Below, one piece after another: positions 50,006 to 62,935 of a stretch of 64,000 nucleotides of DNA. Source of the stretch: Datnioides undecimradiatus (taxonomy: Eukaryota > Chordata > Actinopteri > Lobotiformes > Datnioididae); the NCBI GenBank assembly GCA_008933995.1, contig WARS01000014.1:1163192-1227191 (forward strand), given 5' to 3'. The notes under the pieces were generated by a model, which did no database searches, was not told the DNA's origin, and worked only from the letters and a program-made list of their open reading frames with translations. Both the position numbers and the translations under genes were made by a program. Positions within the stretch are counted from its first letter, which is position 1; each line of letters begins with the position of its first letter.

Positions 50006-52254
50006 TTCCTAACAGCTGGGCTGGTCCCATTGAACCAAAACACCATGGATGGCTGCTAATAACCCACCCTAATAATCCCTACATTACCTAATGTCTTTCT
50101 GTGTTCAGTGCCATTAAATACCCATTCATTATAATGCCAACACAGTGCTATTGTGTCCCAGAGGTGGGACCTAACACTAGTCGATCACTGGTTTACTGTG
50201 CGGTGGGCTGGCTCATGCCCTTGGGTGCAGATGTTTGGTGATTACCCAGGGTTCCACAGAGGTGAAGCCCAGAATGGAGCTCCCTCAGCAGGGCATCTGG
50301 TTAATGAGAACTGGGCGTGCTGCTGGAGCCCCAGACTGGAACGATAGGAAATATACACACAAGCTAGATACTGTACTGGAGGACAACCACAAGCCCCTCC
50401 CCAAACACACAGTCTCAATGTTCATTTGATCTGTGGTCCATTTCCCTCTACACAGTGGAACATAGTGAGATCCTGCTGAGAGGACTCACAAGACAAGTAG
50501 CTGAACATTAAACACAGATTCAGTGGCTTACATTAAAGTCACATTTTCTGAAACTGGCAAATTTGACTCTAACAACATTCATATGTAGATACAGTAATGT
50601 AATGGAGTAATGGAGAGCGTTTTGCTCTGCTGCAAACCTGCTTCGACTGTGATTCCACAAGCGTTTTATCCCAGATCTAGGTTGAGTTTTAAGATAGCAT
50701 GAGGCTTCGCAGTACATGTCTTGATTACGCTGCTCTGAATGCAGGGTCTAATTGGAGGCACGAAGGAGGCTCCCCTGGAGGATGGCTGTATATACGCTGG
50801 GGACTCTGGGAACTTTACTGGAAGCCATTAAGGAAACAAGACATTTCCGACCGCAAGAAACATGAAAAACGACTGAAAAATGACGACGCTTAGGGGCCGA
50901 ATTCTTAAGAACATGATTGTGCAGTGGGTGCGTGTGTAGAGGAGAATTACTGGTCTGTGCGTGTGTGAGGCCTCCTTGTCCAGGTCGCGTGCCAAATTAC
51001 GCTTTGGCAAGGTATCTGCGTGGCACTGAGTTGTGTTGGTTTGTGCCACTTTCTTCCTCGCTGTACCACACATACACACTAATTACAGAGAAATACACAC
51101 ATGCAGACACTAACATCATGCTGTTAGATAAACACCTCTGTCAAGCCAATCAATCACTTATTGTCATCAGGTTTCAATTTTGAGTTCCAACCTGTTTGCC
51201 CCCTGTGGCAGCGCATGTATCTATCTTCACGCTGTAGCTGCAGAGTGAGGAGGAAACAGTCTTCAGAGGAAGCCAAGAGACCAGTTTAAATATGAGACCC
51301 ACAGTCTTCATGCCACTTTCAACTGCTGTTGGAGAAACTGACGGAAACTCTTCATTATGGTTGAAGCGTTACATGAAGCACGGGGTCAGGGATAGTTAGC
51401 AGCAAGGCAGTTGAACAGCAGTGGAATCTGTAATGGCACCTGGAAGCAATCGTGTCTCGCTCCCCGGAATATTTATGTATTGGTGAATTATTCTAAGCAT
51501 GTTCACAGTGTTTATTTCTACAATGATTTCTGGCTGCATGGCAGAAAAACCATGCAGCCAATCTGTCAACTCTGAAAGTGGAAGAATTAAAACAACAGCT
51601 GCTGCGTGTGTGTGTGAGAAATGTGCATCTTTTGACAGTGCAGCAGCAACCTCAATCCAACTGTATCATTTATTTAAGTAAAATCAGCCCACCTCACCTC
51701 AGGCTCTCTCTTTATATGCACCACCCCATTTCCAAACACAGTTAAAGGCTCATAAAAAGCTCAGCATAATATTTTGATATCTGTCATCTTACATTGTTAT
51801 AAAGGAGCCAAAGCGAGAGGAAGTTGACTCCATTTGTGGTATCCATTCCCATCACAATACACAAGCTCCAGTTTCACACAGGGGTGTTTGCTGTCATGTC
51901 TTGTGGCACCGACACAAACACACACAGTCTGCATGAGGCCAAAGGACCTGGTGGATTTGTTTAGTCTTGGTGGGCAGGACACAAGGAGAGGATTTTGGTG
52001 TTCTTTGGATGTATGCTTGTTTCTTCTCTCTGTGGTCTCTATCCATAGTTAGTTGCCTTTTGTGATTTCCAGTTTATTACAACTTTTTTTTGATATGATC
52101 ATCTGAGGGCTCAAGTTTCTTGCTCAGTTTGTTGTAGCAATGCTGACGTGTTCCCAGATTTTACCAATTACCATATTGAGTTGTCTGAATTATTGAACGA
52201 CTGAAATCGACTTTGATCCATGCTGAGGCATGGATCTGTGACTTTCAGGGTCAG

Positions 52255-52556
52255 TCAGTCCACAAGTCTAGTCCAGACTGACATATCAGCTATGGGTTGG
52301 ATTGGCATGAAATTTTGTAGAGACACTCATGTTCCTCTTTGGATCAAGTTTAATAATTGTGGTGATTTCTGATTATCATAGGGTCAAAAATTTTAATTTG
52401 TACATCCACTTATCACATTCCCATCAGCCTCGGCTGTAGTTTGGAGGTATGCTGCAAATGCTATTATACTATTATACTCTCTAAACATCAGCACAATAGC
52501 ATTGTATTAGTGAACATGTTAGGATTTAGCTCAAAGCACTGCTGCAGCCAACTGCA
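52255..52556 (+). repeat. Percomorph modular interspersed repeat, forward copy
   Basis: Begins near 'ctagtccagactgacatatc', then 'ggattggcatgaaattttg', 'acactcatgttcctctttgg', 'gggtcaaaaattttaatttg', 'cacattcccatcagcctcgg' and 'gatttagctcaaagcactgc'. The first half is the reverse complement of a module at 37440-37540, and the second half parallels 897-1070. The three copies together give the order of the family: repeated 'catgaaatttt' modules, then the 'cattcccatcagcctc' segment, then the 'gctaac/gcatgttag' segment. It is non-coding and its class is unknown. Confidence 0.65.
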
Positions 52557-53877
52557 GACACATCATGGCCTTACTAAGTTAGGTGACGTGATATACTCAG
52601 GATTGAGGACAGGAGGGGTGTATGTGTCAGGCTGAGGTGGGTATGTACCCTATGTTGAGGGGTGAGGACGGTGCTGGAGGGAGGGGAGGGGGGGTGAAAG
52701 GTGACACCCTGACAAGTGGTGTTTACGAGAGTAGAGAATACCAAAGGACAACTGTGGGCCGACTTGAATATGAGATGGAAGGAGAGAAAAGAGGAGGAGG
52801 GTGATCAAGATGGAGATGTGTGTGAGTGAAAGTGAGAGCAAGGCGGAAGTCGAGATAAAGGCGGGAAGACGTGATGGTTACATGAGGATCTCTCTCAGAC
52901 TAACAGCAGCTCTTAACCCAGAGGTCACAAGGAGAGAGAGGTGTGAAACAGAGGGAGAACATAGCGTGGCAAAATCACAGAGAGATCCTGAGACAGAGTG
53001 CCAGCTCCCAAGTCGTAACATGTGTTTGCATGTTAATTTCAATGTCAGAGTCCATGTCCCACCGGTCTTTTATTGGCTGAAAGTGTGCTGCGCAGGCGTG
53101 CCTGCAAAGAAAATGTGAATGGGTATGTGTTAGGTCAGAGGTGACCTGTGTTGGAGTACAGTGGCAGATTTATGTGCTCCACCAACCTGAAGGCTGCAGG
53201 TCACATGCTGACTTTGTTACACGCCTCAGCCAGCGCATACACATTTACGCAGAAAGTGGTGGCACACACTGAATACCAACCTGCTGATGCCAGGTCATGT
53301 GTGCTGAAGTCCAAGTAATAGATAAAGCAGAGAATGGGGCTTGACTGATCCATGTGTATAAGCTTCCCATCTGGCCTTAAGGGTAAACCATATAAAGTCA
53401 GATTAAGATGGAGGACACGGGACATTGATCAGTAAAGAAACAAACTCTGGGCTGCAGATGAAAGAACAAAGTCGGCTCATGTTGCTTCGTATCATTAATA
53501 TCTATCAGGAGCAATAAGGAGCTTAAAACAGTCAGACGTGGATGGATGAGAAGATGAGAGGCTGAGAAAGAAAAAAAAAAGTGGGAGAAGTTTCTCAGGG
53601 TCATACTGTTGCCCCTCACTTCATTCATTCATTATGTCCCTCCCTTCTGCTGTAACTTTGCAAAGAGTGCTTTTATCTCTTATGGGGTGGTTTGGTTGTG
53701 AAATCCAAACCTGCACGAAGAGTGTTTACATCATTTCAGTGTTTAACTATTTATTCTGATGTTAATCTGAATCTTTTACTATCCTCCTCTCTCCCTTTTT
53801 GATGTGTATTTATTGCAAATGTTTTCCTCACTTAATGAGCTCTAAATATCTGGATGTTTGCACTTTGGTTGGAAGTT
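52557..53877. other. Purine-rich non-coding DNA, no gene seen
   Basis: The left part (52640-53000) is strongly purine-rich on the plus strand (GAGAGA, GGAGG strings). This opens a 105-codon frame at 52801-53118 of charged, low-complexity composition. The rest is ordinary. No exon, RNA gene or mobile element is supported. Confidence 0.5.
52679..52694 (+). other. Potential G-quadruplex-forming sequence
   Basis: GGGAGGGGAGGGGGGG fits the G3+N1-7 pattern with very short loops, and a further GGGG lies just upstream at about 52659. It is in purine-rich DNA and has no gene nearby to regulate. Folding is inferred from the pattern only. Confidence 0.45.
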
Positions 53878-54315
53878 TGGTTTAAGGAAATACATTACAA
53901 CATTTTGTCTCATTCTCAATTTGTGAGAAGATTAACATGTCTAATCTTCAGTCAGACATGTTTTTTCAATAGTTACAGTATCAGTTCAATTTAGTTCATT
54001 ATGGATATGCAAATTAGTACAACATAATTTAGCAACATGTAGCAATTTTTGAGCATTCTCTAGTTTTTAGCTGACTGTTAGCTTTACTTTTTCAACTTTT
54101 CACTGCTTCAAAGACAACACAATCTACCCTAACGGTTCCTTTAAAAGTTACTTCCTGTTGCTTTTTATGATACAAAACAAACTGACTAGCTGTTTGCAGC
54201 GGCCAGCTGTTAATCCCTGTTCCAGTCTTTATGCAAAGCAAAGCTAAATGGCAGCTGACAGTAGCTTATCTATATAGATATAGAGTGATTTGATCTTTTT
54301 ATCTTATTCTAGTCC
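53878..54315. mobile_element. Foldback/MITE-like percomorph repeat, degenerate copy 2
   Basis: The right part is the clearer. 'actgactagctgtttgcag', 'ccagctgttaatccctgttc', 'cagtctttatgcaaagcaaa' and 'agagtgatttgatcttttta' (54170-54305) follow the right arm of the family, and the last phrase parallels 'agagttgtatcaatcttctt' at 11314-11333 of copy 1. The left part, 'aaggaaatacattacaac' with 'gtgagaagattaacatgtct' (53884-53945), resembles the left arm. Total length is close to copy 1. The middle is heavily diverged, so the left boundary and continuity are less certain than the right arm. Confidence 0.5.
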
Positions 54316-54739
54316 TACAGTGCAGGTGAATTTAGATAAACCTCCACTATCATTCACACGTTTCAGTTTAAATGTCTGGTATTCTGCACTCTGTCATAAA
54401 CAGGTGCTTTAGGTTTGACCTGCTTCCCCCACACTGTAATCTGTGAGAACTTCAACACATAATTAGGTGCTGTTGGTGCTCCTTGATAAAGTCTCGCATT
54501 CATTAAAACAAGCAGAGTGAATTTGAATTAGTCATCTAAAACATTTTGGTCTCCTGTCGCACCTTACGTTTCTACAACAACAGACCTGTTTAAAAATGGG
54601 CTTTTAGAAATGGCTTTAACAGAAAGTTGATGGAGAACGGAGAAGTGTGCTGTAAGAATCACTCGAATGTATTTGATTTAGTGTAAGGGTGTATTGGCGT
54701 AGCTACAGTCAGGTGCATGCAGACAAAGCCTCCATTGTT

Positions 54740-54920
54740 GGAAAACCCCAGATAATTAGTTTTACTATAAAACGCCTCTGACCGATTTATGAGACAGCCC
54801 CCATCCTGTGAATAAAAATATGAAACATTTTGAAAGCGCTACCACTTGGAGCCGATAGTAGGGTCCCTAAATCATCTCCAAAATGGCCGCAAGATGTATT
54901 CCTTGTACTAATGTATCATT
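54740..54920. other. Candidate conserved non-coding element
   Basis: A repeat-free block with 'ccagataattagttttact' (TAATTA-type core), 'ataaaacgcctctgaccg' (a CDX/HOX-like AT string beside retained CpGs), 'tttgaaagcgctaccac' and 'aaatggccgcaagatg' (a YY1-like ATGGCCGC core). This mix of retained CpGs and factor cores in AT-leaning DNA is suggestive of an enhancer, but conservation is untested. Confidence 0.22.
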
Positions 54921-57900
54921 TTACCCACAACACCCGTTGAGCTGGGACTCTGGCTCAGTCCAAGAACCTGTCTGTTGGTCAAAGGGGCGTTACAACCACA
55001 AGAGGTTTTCTTCCACTAGGCCTGGCAGAAGAGCACTGAAACTTGAAGCCTTTTAAACGCTGGTCTCATACGGCACATCAGGGTCGATCCAAACCTTGAT
55101 TAGCTTTTGGGATGGGCTGGGGATGGGTCAGTGTCTCATTCCTTGGTTTTGGTTCAGTGAGAAGGGTTGTTAAATGATGTTCCTTGATATCTTATCTGAT
55201 GGATAAGTGCTTTTATTGCTGAACTGACAAATTCAGACATATAAAACCTTCATCCACTCCTTTTTCCACTATTGGTTCATGTGTTGGCGAGATGGCTTGG
55301 CAGTGACCAGGTACAGCAGGAGAGCTGGAGCCTGGACAGTGTTAATATTGGATATAAAAAATAAATCTCATTACATCAAATGGTCAACATGCGTGCAGAA
55401 CAAATGAGGTGACGTGACTGACTTTGGATGAGGCATTAGATGAGCGTGTGTTGAGTGAAATGAGTTAAATGATGGCTCATGCTTTTCTCTCTCTCTGCAG
55501 CTGTGGTCTCCTATCTTTTGCCTACATGCTCAACCTTGACCCTTATGCAAGATCACTACATTATGAGCACTCATACAAAGATGCGTTTGGTCAACAGCAA
55601 TGAATGGCACATACCACTGTCATGCGCTCCCAGCTGTGTTTGACTTTCATTACTGCACACGAAGCCTATCAGACATATCAGCTGTGTCAGCCATCTATCA
55701 TAGTCACAGCTGTTGTCAGACACACAAAGTAAAATAGTTTGAGGCACACACCCTCTACACACACACATACACACAGATTCACAACTGTAAATACTGTCAG
55801 ACACAAACAGGAGAGGTCTCTCAGGGAGGGCCATCTTCCCAGAGAAATGCAAGACTTCAGGTACCTTGACAGATATTTATTGAAGTTGATGTTATATATT
55901 GCCAGTACATGAATGGTTGAATGTAAACTCACAACAGACTGTAACATCAGACTGATCCCAGTCTATCACTGACTGTGTTAAAGGCTCGACAGCTATCTGA
56001 AGAACCCTAACCCCAGGAACTTGAGCAGCTGATTGGACCAAATATGGAAGCCACCAATTGGATAAAGTGACGCATGACCCCCTCCCATAAAGTTCACACT
56101 GGGGCAAGTCTGCACCTGCCACAGGAGCAGCTTCCCAGCACAACACAGACACACTACACTGTGCCTCGAATCACGCAGTATTGAAAGGGGACATGGGTTA
56201 TGTTACATCAGTAACATCACAGGACAGAGAGAGCAAGAGACACTCAGAAACCCTACAGTGATGGCATCATAACTTGAAGCACTATGAAATCATATCCTCC
56301 TTACATGCACCTGCATGTGTAAGTCTTTGAAATAAACAGATGATCATCTTTAAAAGAAGCAGTTGAAAACCACCGCTTTGAAATCCCAATGAGTTTATGA
56401 GTGATGGTGGAGACAGCAGCACTGACGTAAGCAACACACTGAGTTCAGGTCCCGGCAGGCTGACATGACATGATGCTGTTATGGGTTGTCTGTTATATAG
56501 CTGAGGTTGAAACTCAGACAGAATTGCACATTTTCACCTTGTTATTATGGCTAGATATGAAAGCTGAAGCAGTAACCTAAAAGAAATCATCATTAACTTG
56601 TCCTAAACAACAGTTGGGCTTTTGGGCTTTGAATGATATTTTTGAATTGTGATTCAGCTCAAAAGGCCACAGTATATTGTTACAAATCTGAGGCCTCTAC
56701 AGTACGTCTGGCAACGTAACAGCTGTGCTGAATCTGGAGAAGTAGTGAGCCTACACACTGCATCAATAATGTGGTGCCGATGGCTGATCTGACATCTCAA
56801 AGGTCCATTGGGCATCGGTTCGTCCTACGTGTGTAGAGGTAGTTTACAATGAGCCAAGATCCTGGATTGCAGATGTATTCACTCATCATTTCTTCAGTTG
56901 CTCTGCAAAGAATGGCATTTCAATTGTCTCAGGGAGCCGTATGAATATTTTCCAGCATGGATATTTTTCTTGCCAGTTAGCCAGAAATTTTAAAGCACAG
57001 AGACTTTCTTTTTTCTAAATTCTATATTTCATAGAATAATTTATAGGTGTAACATTTCTCTTGTAAAATAAAGATCAACAGACATCAAATGATGTCCCAT
57101 AGCAATGAATGTTGTAGATTTTATAAAGCTGGTTCACCTAATTTGGTGCTGCTCCTCACTGTCAGTCCCATGCTTGCGTGACTGGCTGGTGGCCACTGAT
57201 TCCACTTTAATGTTGATTCTCAGCCGATCTTGATCCATAAGTATCACATGGCATCGGAGGACATTTGCTAAAGCCAGAATGGGTTGGCAGAGCTGAGGAC
57301 TATGCACTGAGACATGATTAGTAGCAGACTAGATCCAGCAGAGCATTAGTGCAGAGTGGATAGATCAGGACAGTTATGCAGGGCCAGTGGACTGATGGTG
57401 GTTATGACAATAGAGAGAATTTAGAAAAATTGGAGTTAGTGAGTTAGTGATGCGCAAGAGAAGGCAACTGGAGCTTATAGGACCAGGAGTAGTGTGAAAC
57501 CCTTGGACAGTGCATTGACCCTGATTTTATCTTCAAACAACCCTGAAGTACATGGTTGAGAAGGGCAGTTCCACTGTGAAAAAAAATCAATCAAATGGAA
57601 ACCCGCCTGACAAACATTTGTCTGCATATCCGTTTATCATATGTGCACCTTTCTGAGAAGATACCTTCCTACATTGGCCATTATTTCACATTACTTTCCT
57701 GCATCATTCCACGCCAAGTCACGACTGTGTGATCAGCCTCTGGACCACCTCCATGTTGCCCATTACTCTTTAACCACTGGGTTAACTGGGTGTCTGGCAG
57801 CTTTGAGATTGCATATTCTCACCCTGGCTTCCACAGAGATTGCAATTAGCCTGTCTGCTTCAAGTGTGAGCAAACAGGAGAAAGAAAACCAGAACAAGGA

Positions 57901-58165
57901 GTTAGCTTAGAGTGAGGGCAAAGATCACAAGGGGTGAGACACCTGTGAAAAAGAGATGGCAAACTAAATGGCGAAAATTTGATTTCAATTGGCAGAGATT
58001 ATGTAAAGAAGCAGGACTGGAAGCCGAAGGAAAGGTGGAGGGTTGAATTCTTTCCAGAAAATCTGTCAGGGTTAAAGAAAGAGGCTTGAAGGATAAAAAG
58101 TTGCCTTTTGAACATTCACACCATGTTTCCTCAACCATGGCCCACACATTGTCTTCTGTTACAGC

Positions 58166-58187
58166 CACACACACACACACACACACA
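58166..58187. repeat. (CA)11 microsatellite
   Basis: A perfect CA run preceded by 'gttacagc' and followed by 'aatactgc'. Directly visible. Confidence 0.95.
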
Positions 58188-59648
58188 AATACTGCAGTTT
58201 TTGTTTTAAGTCATGGTGATTAGTGCACTTTTCTCTTTATTCCTTTACACTCAGAGACCCACCCCCGCTCCCTCCATGCCCAGTTCTTCGGCTTTACTCT
58301 AACGTGTTCCAGAACATCAAACTAGAACCACATTTTATGAATGAATGAGGGGTACAAAGATAAAAGAGCATTTTATCCTGTTACAGACCACCATTCGACA
58401 TAGACTGGCACAGGACGAAACCAACACTTCAAAATATCCTTGTCAAATTACCACTGTGCACACTGATGCCGCTGACATTCATTTCATTCACAGTTTCATA
58501 CTTTCATCTTGTATTAAATGCGTTTAAAGGAAGTCTGGCTCTTTGGATGATCAAGAGGACTCAATCTCCCCATGCTCAGGCCTTTGCTCCTTCAGGTGAC
58601 CTGTGTATTTGCTTAATCCCTGCTCTACCTGTGTGCAAGTGTGCGTTAACCCTCATGTTTATTCTCCTTGAGGACTGGATTTCACACCTCCAGACTTCTT
58701 GGAAGTTCTTGCAGCACTTGTGGCCCCAATCTGATCTGATCTACAAACATAACCCTCATTCTCACCTCGACTTTGCACAAATGGCTGCTGTCCCCTGCCT
58801 TCAGGCATGTCAACCATTCGTTATGGGACTCACTGGTTCCCACATCTGAGGCTGGCGATTGGTCACAGGAGGTTTGTCAATCAGTGTTACCCCATGCATG
58901 CATTTCTGTGTCCAAGCTGTAGACATTGAGGATAGGTTGAGGTGTTGGGAGCACCCATATGCATGCAAGTGTGTTACTCTAAAAATCCTCTTGAGTGCCC
59001 AAATTCCAGTGTCTGTTTATAGTCCCCACTAATGAAAGTACCACCCAGGAGTCTGTATGTACGGTGCTGAAAAAACCCAAGCCTCTCCCATACACGCCTC
59101 CATACCCAGTGTCAACAAACACACATCTTAGTGTGAATGTGGACGCATGTGATTCACTTGCAGTCATGGAGGGTTTGTTTATCAGGAGTCAACTCATTTA
59201 AGGCATCGTCACGCAATGGCCGTCTTTCCCAAAAAAGAACACACACTCACAGACACACTTGTATGAACTCATTACAAAGCAGCCACACGATCAACATTCT
59301 TCTGAGGTTTCCTGCAGTGTTTCCCAAAAGAAACACCTGTAGCTTTAACTCAATATTGCTGCTTAACCCTTTCACATATAGTGGTCACTACAGTGGACAG
59401 CTATTCAAAAAACTGTTTCTTGTATATGCATGGGTTGAACAGTGTGACAATATGTCAAAATATATCCATATTACTGTAACAGCATAGTTCTTTAGTTAAA
59501 AAACTCAAAACGTATGCTTTCCACCTCATTGGACTTCAAGTTAAGAAAAATAAAAACACTTAATTCTTTATAATTATCCATAAATGTATGGCCACTGCAG
59601 CTGTTATCCAGCAAACCTAGATTTAAACAGCCTGTGTAATGTTAAGGC

Positions 59649-59806
59649 CATCTTCAATTCAATTCAATTCAATATTATTTATATAGCGCCAATTCACAAC
59701 CAAAGTCATCTCAGGGTACTTTACGAACAGAGCGGGTCTAGACCACACTCATTACTATTAATTACACCCAACAGTTCCACCATGAGCAAGCACTTGGCAT
59801 CTTCAA
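59649..59806 (-). mobile_element. Truncated non-LTR-type retroposon (SINE or LINE tail) with (TTCAA)n end and 9-bp duplication
   Basis: (TTCAA)n is followed by 'tattatttatatagcgccaa', 'ttcacaaccaaagtcatctc', then 'agggtactttacgaacagag' and finally 'agttccaccatgagcaagca'. I know this order from a very abundant teleost repeat. The body ends at about 59797, well before the end of the full repeat as I remember it. CATCTTCAA flanks it at 59649-59657 and 59798-59806, a perfect 9-bp direct repeat that looks like a target-site duplication. The left copy runs into the TTCAA tail. With the tail on the left, the element lies on the minus strand, consistent with target-primed insertion and 5' truncation. 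I cannot name the LINE or SINE family with confidence. Confidence 0.7.
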
Positions 59807-62038
59807 CTAAATGATTTGGTTGGCCCACCACCTCAGCTGCAGAAGACCCTTTTTCACTCATCACACTCTCTTTTCTGCCTCACTGGATATACAGCTGGTA
59901 GCACACAAAGCTTAGGTTCTGGCTCCTGAACTTTGGGCGCTCTGGTCCACTTTGTTGTGATCTGCTCTTATTTGCTGTGCTCGGCTGATGCTGGCTATGT
60001 TTTGCTCAGGCACTCTCATTGTTTTGACTGCGTCTGTCTCTCTGTGTGGGGCAGGCCCGTCTCTGCCTTCGCCTCTCATTAGCTGTGACACACGGTGACT
60101 ACCCAGGCAGCTTTTCAGCACTAGGCTGCCACTCAACACAAACCACCTGCCGAACATCACAACAGTGAGCCTGATGCAGAATCTCAGGGTCTGACCTTTA
60201 TCCTGTTCGAACCCATGCATACTCATCAACAAATATAAACATGTTTTTGACAAGTGCAACCTCTGTCATACCAAAAAAAACACAAATGAGCTGCCAGAAA
60301 TTGTAGAAACACAAATAAATGCAGGCATGATGAGCTTTTCCATAAATGGAGCTCATTAGAACTGAATGAATAATGCAGCATAGGCAAACACCTAAACAAC
60401 CCTCCAGCTGTGGAGCAGCATGCTCATACACACACACACAGACAGGTTTACAGCAGTGTCACTCAGGCCTGACAGAGCGTGTCAAGAAAACTATACGTTG
60501 ATCACACTCACATGGGCATGAAATAGGCATCCATAGCCTTATACAAACACACTCTCAGATAGCCTCGCGCACAGACACCCTCTCACTCGGCTCCAAGAAA
60601 TCCACTCTGCAGTCATGCAACACTTGACGCCAAAAATAAATCAGGAGGGTCAACTTGGTACTGATGTGTTCTCACCTTCTTATTCCAAAATCACAGATAA
60701 CCTTTGCATGAGTGACTTTTTTTCCTGCATAGCATCTCTCTCTGACCACCTCACTTCAGCTAGAGAGGTAAAGTGGAAGCTGCACACTTCAGAGAGATAA
60801 AGAAACAGATGCATAATACTTTCTAAAAAGTCCACGAGAAGAGAAAAGAACAGTTTGAATCTAAGATACTCTCTTTGTATATAAAAGCAGTTTAGATACC
60901 TGGGTGTTTTTAACTTTGCAAAGGGACAATTTTTTGAAATATAACTCTTTCTGATGTTGGGGCTTTATGCATATGGGGTTTTAATAGGAACACAGGATGA
61001 TATGATGGGATAAGGTCTAATCACAGGTAACAGACTACACAGATATGAACCCAGTGCAGGCCACTGAACCGGGGCTGACCCAGGGCAGGATAGACGCCGG
61101 GCAGCTGGAAGATGAATCACCACCATGTGAATCACATCCGTTGTCTTCTTCTCTTTCTGTTTGCTGTTTACATCTCAGCATGTGTCCCCCATCTTATTGG
61201 AACGAAAAGTTGGACAAACACAGGCAAACGCTGACAGATCAGGAGACTGTTAGAAAGAAGTGGTTTTCGTTCAGATGGGGAGGCTCAACAGCTGTCCACA
61301 TTTGTGCTAAGACAATACTGACCTAAAAAGGAAGGGGAATCCTTCCAGCCATATCTCAGATCACTTAACAGTTTCAATGACAGCAAATTGAATTTACCAT
61401 TTTATAATGAGCAAATACATTGTCTTTGACAAATAGTAAAACAGCTCTCTTTGATATTTCAAACAAATGCTGTTTATGATGAATACTGTAACTCTTGAGG
61501 CAAAATGTTGGATTCAGTCTGTCAGCATCTCTGCAATGATTTAATGAAATGCTGTTTTTAGACAAGGGTCCATTTCACTGTAAGAGACTGTGATTAAGAG
61601 CATATCATTAGTTACTTTATATGTGCATGTCTGCATACACACAGCTCCAAGTTTCAGAGACTGTAATTAAAGGAGGTTAGAGGTATTTAAAAAAAAAGTT
61701 CTTAAGTTTGAAAAAGACGTGAGAAAGTAGATGCTATTGAGACGCATTGCCTCAAGCTATCGTGGAAGCAAGAAGTTGACCTTCGCTACCTACACCCTTC
61801 CTCTCCACACCCCCACCCCACCTTTCTCTTCCTTTCCAGTTAAATTAAATTTTCTCCTGTTGCAGGAGTATTGGGGGACATGCAACAGAGGAGGAGTGTG
61901 TGGGGTGGGGGGTGAATGGATGGATGGATGCAAGTCCTGTGGTTGTGCATATGGAGTATCACATTCTGCTATTTTCATTTGGCTCTTTATTGCTCCCAGT
62001 TGTTGGGTTAAACAAAATGGGGCCTAAAAGAAGACGGT

Positions 62039-62049
62039 GGGGGGGGGGG
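62039..62049. repeat. 11-base G run
   Basis: A homopolymer of 11 G directly visible after 'agaagacggt'. It is prone to sequencing and assembly error, so its exact length is uncertain. Confidence 0.9.
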
Positions 62050-62171
62050 TCTCTCCACCAATCCTGCGCTTTGTTCCCTGGAAGCACTTTGTTTGTGAGA
62101 AATGTCACAGTAGCTAAATCAAGCCGAACCACGGCTATGAGAAACAGACAGAGCAGATGGAGGACGGAAGG

Positions 62172-62195
62172 GTGTGTGTGTGTGTGTGTGTGTGT
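62172..62195. repeat. (GT)12 microsatellite
   Basis: A perfect alternating run preceded by 'acggaag' and followed by 'tgctgggtg'. Directly visible. Confidence 0.95.
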
Positions 62196-62429
62196 TGCTG
62201 GGTGAAAACCAAAGGCGGAGATGGAGGGACTATGTTGGCATATTGAGATTAGAGCATTTGGGAACATTTGCTGGGCAACTGCCGCTCTAAATGCTTTCAA
62301 AGAAAAAGAAAGTGAGAGTAAGTGAATGAGGGAAGTTGTATGTGTGGTTTTTAAAACACTGATGCAGAAAATACTTTGAACTGAGCTCAGGTCAATTGTG
62401 CTTGTCAGCAGGTTGAATACACAGCTGTA

Positions 62430-62935
62430 TATGCATTTGAGAATGTGCTTGTGTGTGTCTCTCTGTATGGGTGTGTGAGTTTATCCACAGGAGAGTGAAG
62501 TTATCTTTGGGTCCTTCTCCAGCGGCTGCCTAAATCCCATGTAAAGATTGGCAGTGTTCTGTAAGTGTGTCTGTCTGTGTGTGACAGGGAGTGTGTGTTT
62601 GTGTGCTTTTGACATGCTCACACACACACTCCAGCCCTATGGGAGGACAGCTTGCTGGCCTCCAGTCAAACTTTGGACCACATGCTTTCCAAAGCCTCTA
62701 CATATAGAGAAGTAGTTTAGGGTTAGCTCGAGATACAGCGCTTCAGGCCAACATGAAAACTCAGCTATCCAAGTTCAAATGCAGTTCGTCCTGTGTGTGC
62801 GAGTGTGTGTTTGCGCACAGTATATGTGTGTATTATCACGCTTTCCAGGGAACTCTTTAGATATTCACATTCATTCCCAGCTGATGGTGAGCCTCTGTGT
62901 GTGTGTGTGTCCACCACTGTTTGTGTGTCCCTCAG
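62430..62935. repeat. TG-rich low-complexity belt
   Basis: Many short TG runs (near 62450, 62465, 62570, 62590, 62790 and 62897) are separated by unique sequence. A CA run near 62620 gives the same composition on the other strand. Likely decayed microsatellite DNA. Confidence 0.7.

Larger units (their letters stand above)
39871..52254. other. Longest repeat-poor stretch, no supported gene
   Basis: About 12 kb of mostly unique sequence. It includes the longest open frame in the window (196 codons, 40132-40722), discussed as a finding and not called as a gene. Other frames, of 167 (42420-42923), 143 (44891-45322) and 130 codons (47437-47829), have no domain signatures. Bases 45560-45960 and 49060-49300 are AT-rich. 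A 14-bp tandem duplication lies at 47547 and a TG tract at 49981. No recognised transposon, RNA gene or exon is present. Confidence 0.45.
54316..59648. other. Non-coding DNA, no gene seen
   Basis: Unique sequence including the candidate conserved block at 54740-54920 and the CA microsatellite at 58166. The longest frame is 127 codons (58466-58849, plus), with no domain I recognise. A frame of 116 codons at 59137-59487 is likewise unassigned. Bases 56980-57080 are AT-rich. No exon, RNA gene or transposon ends are seen. Confidence 0.5.
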
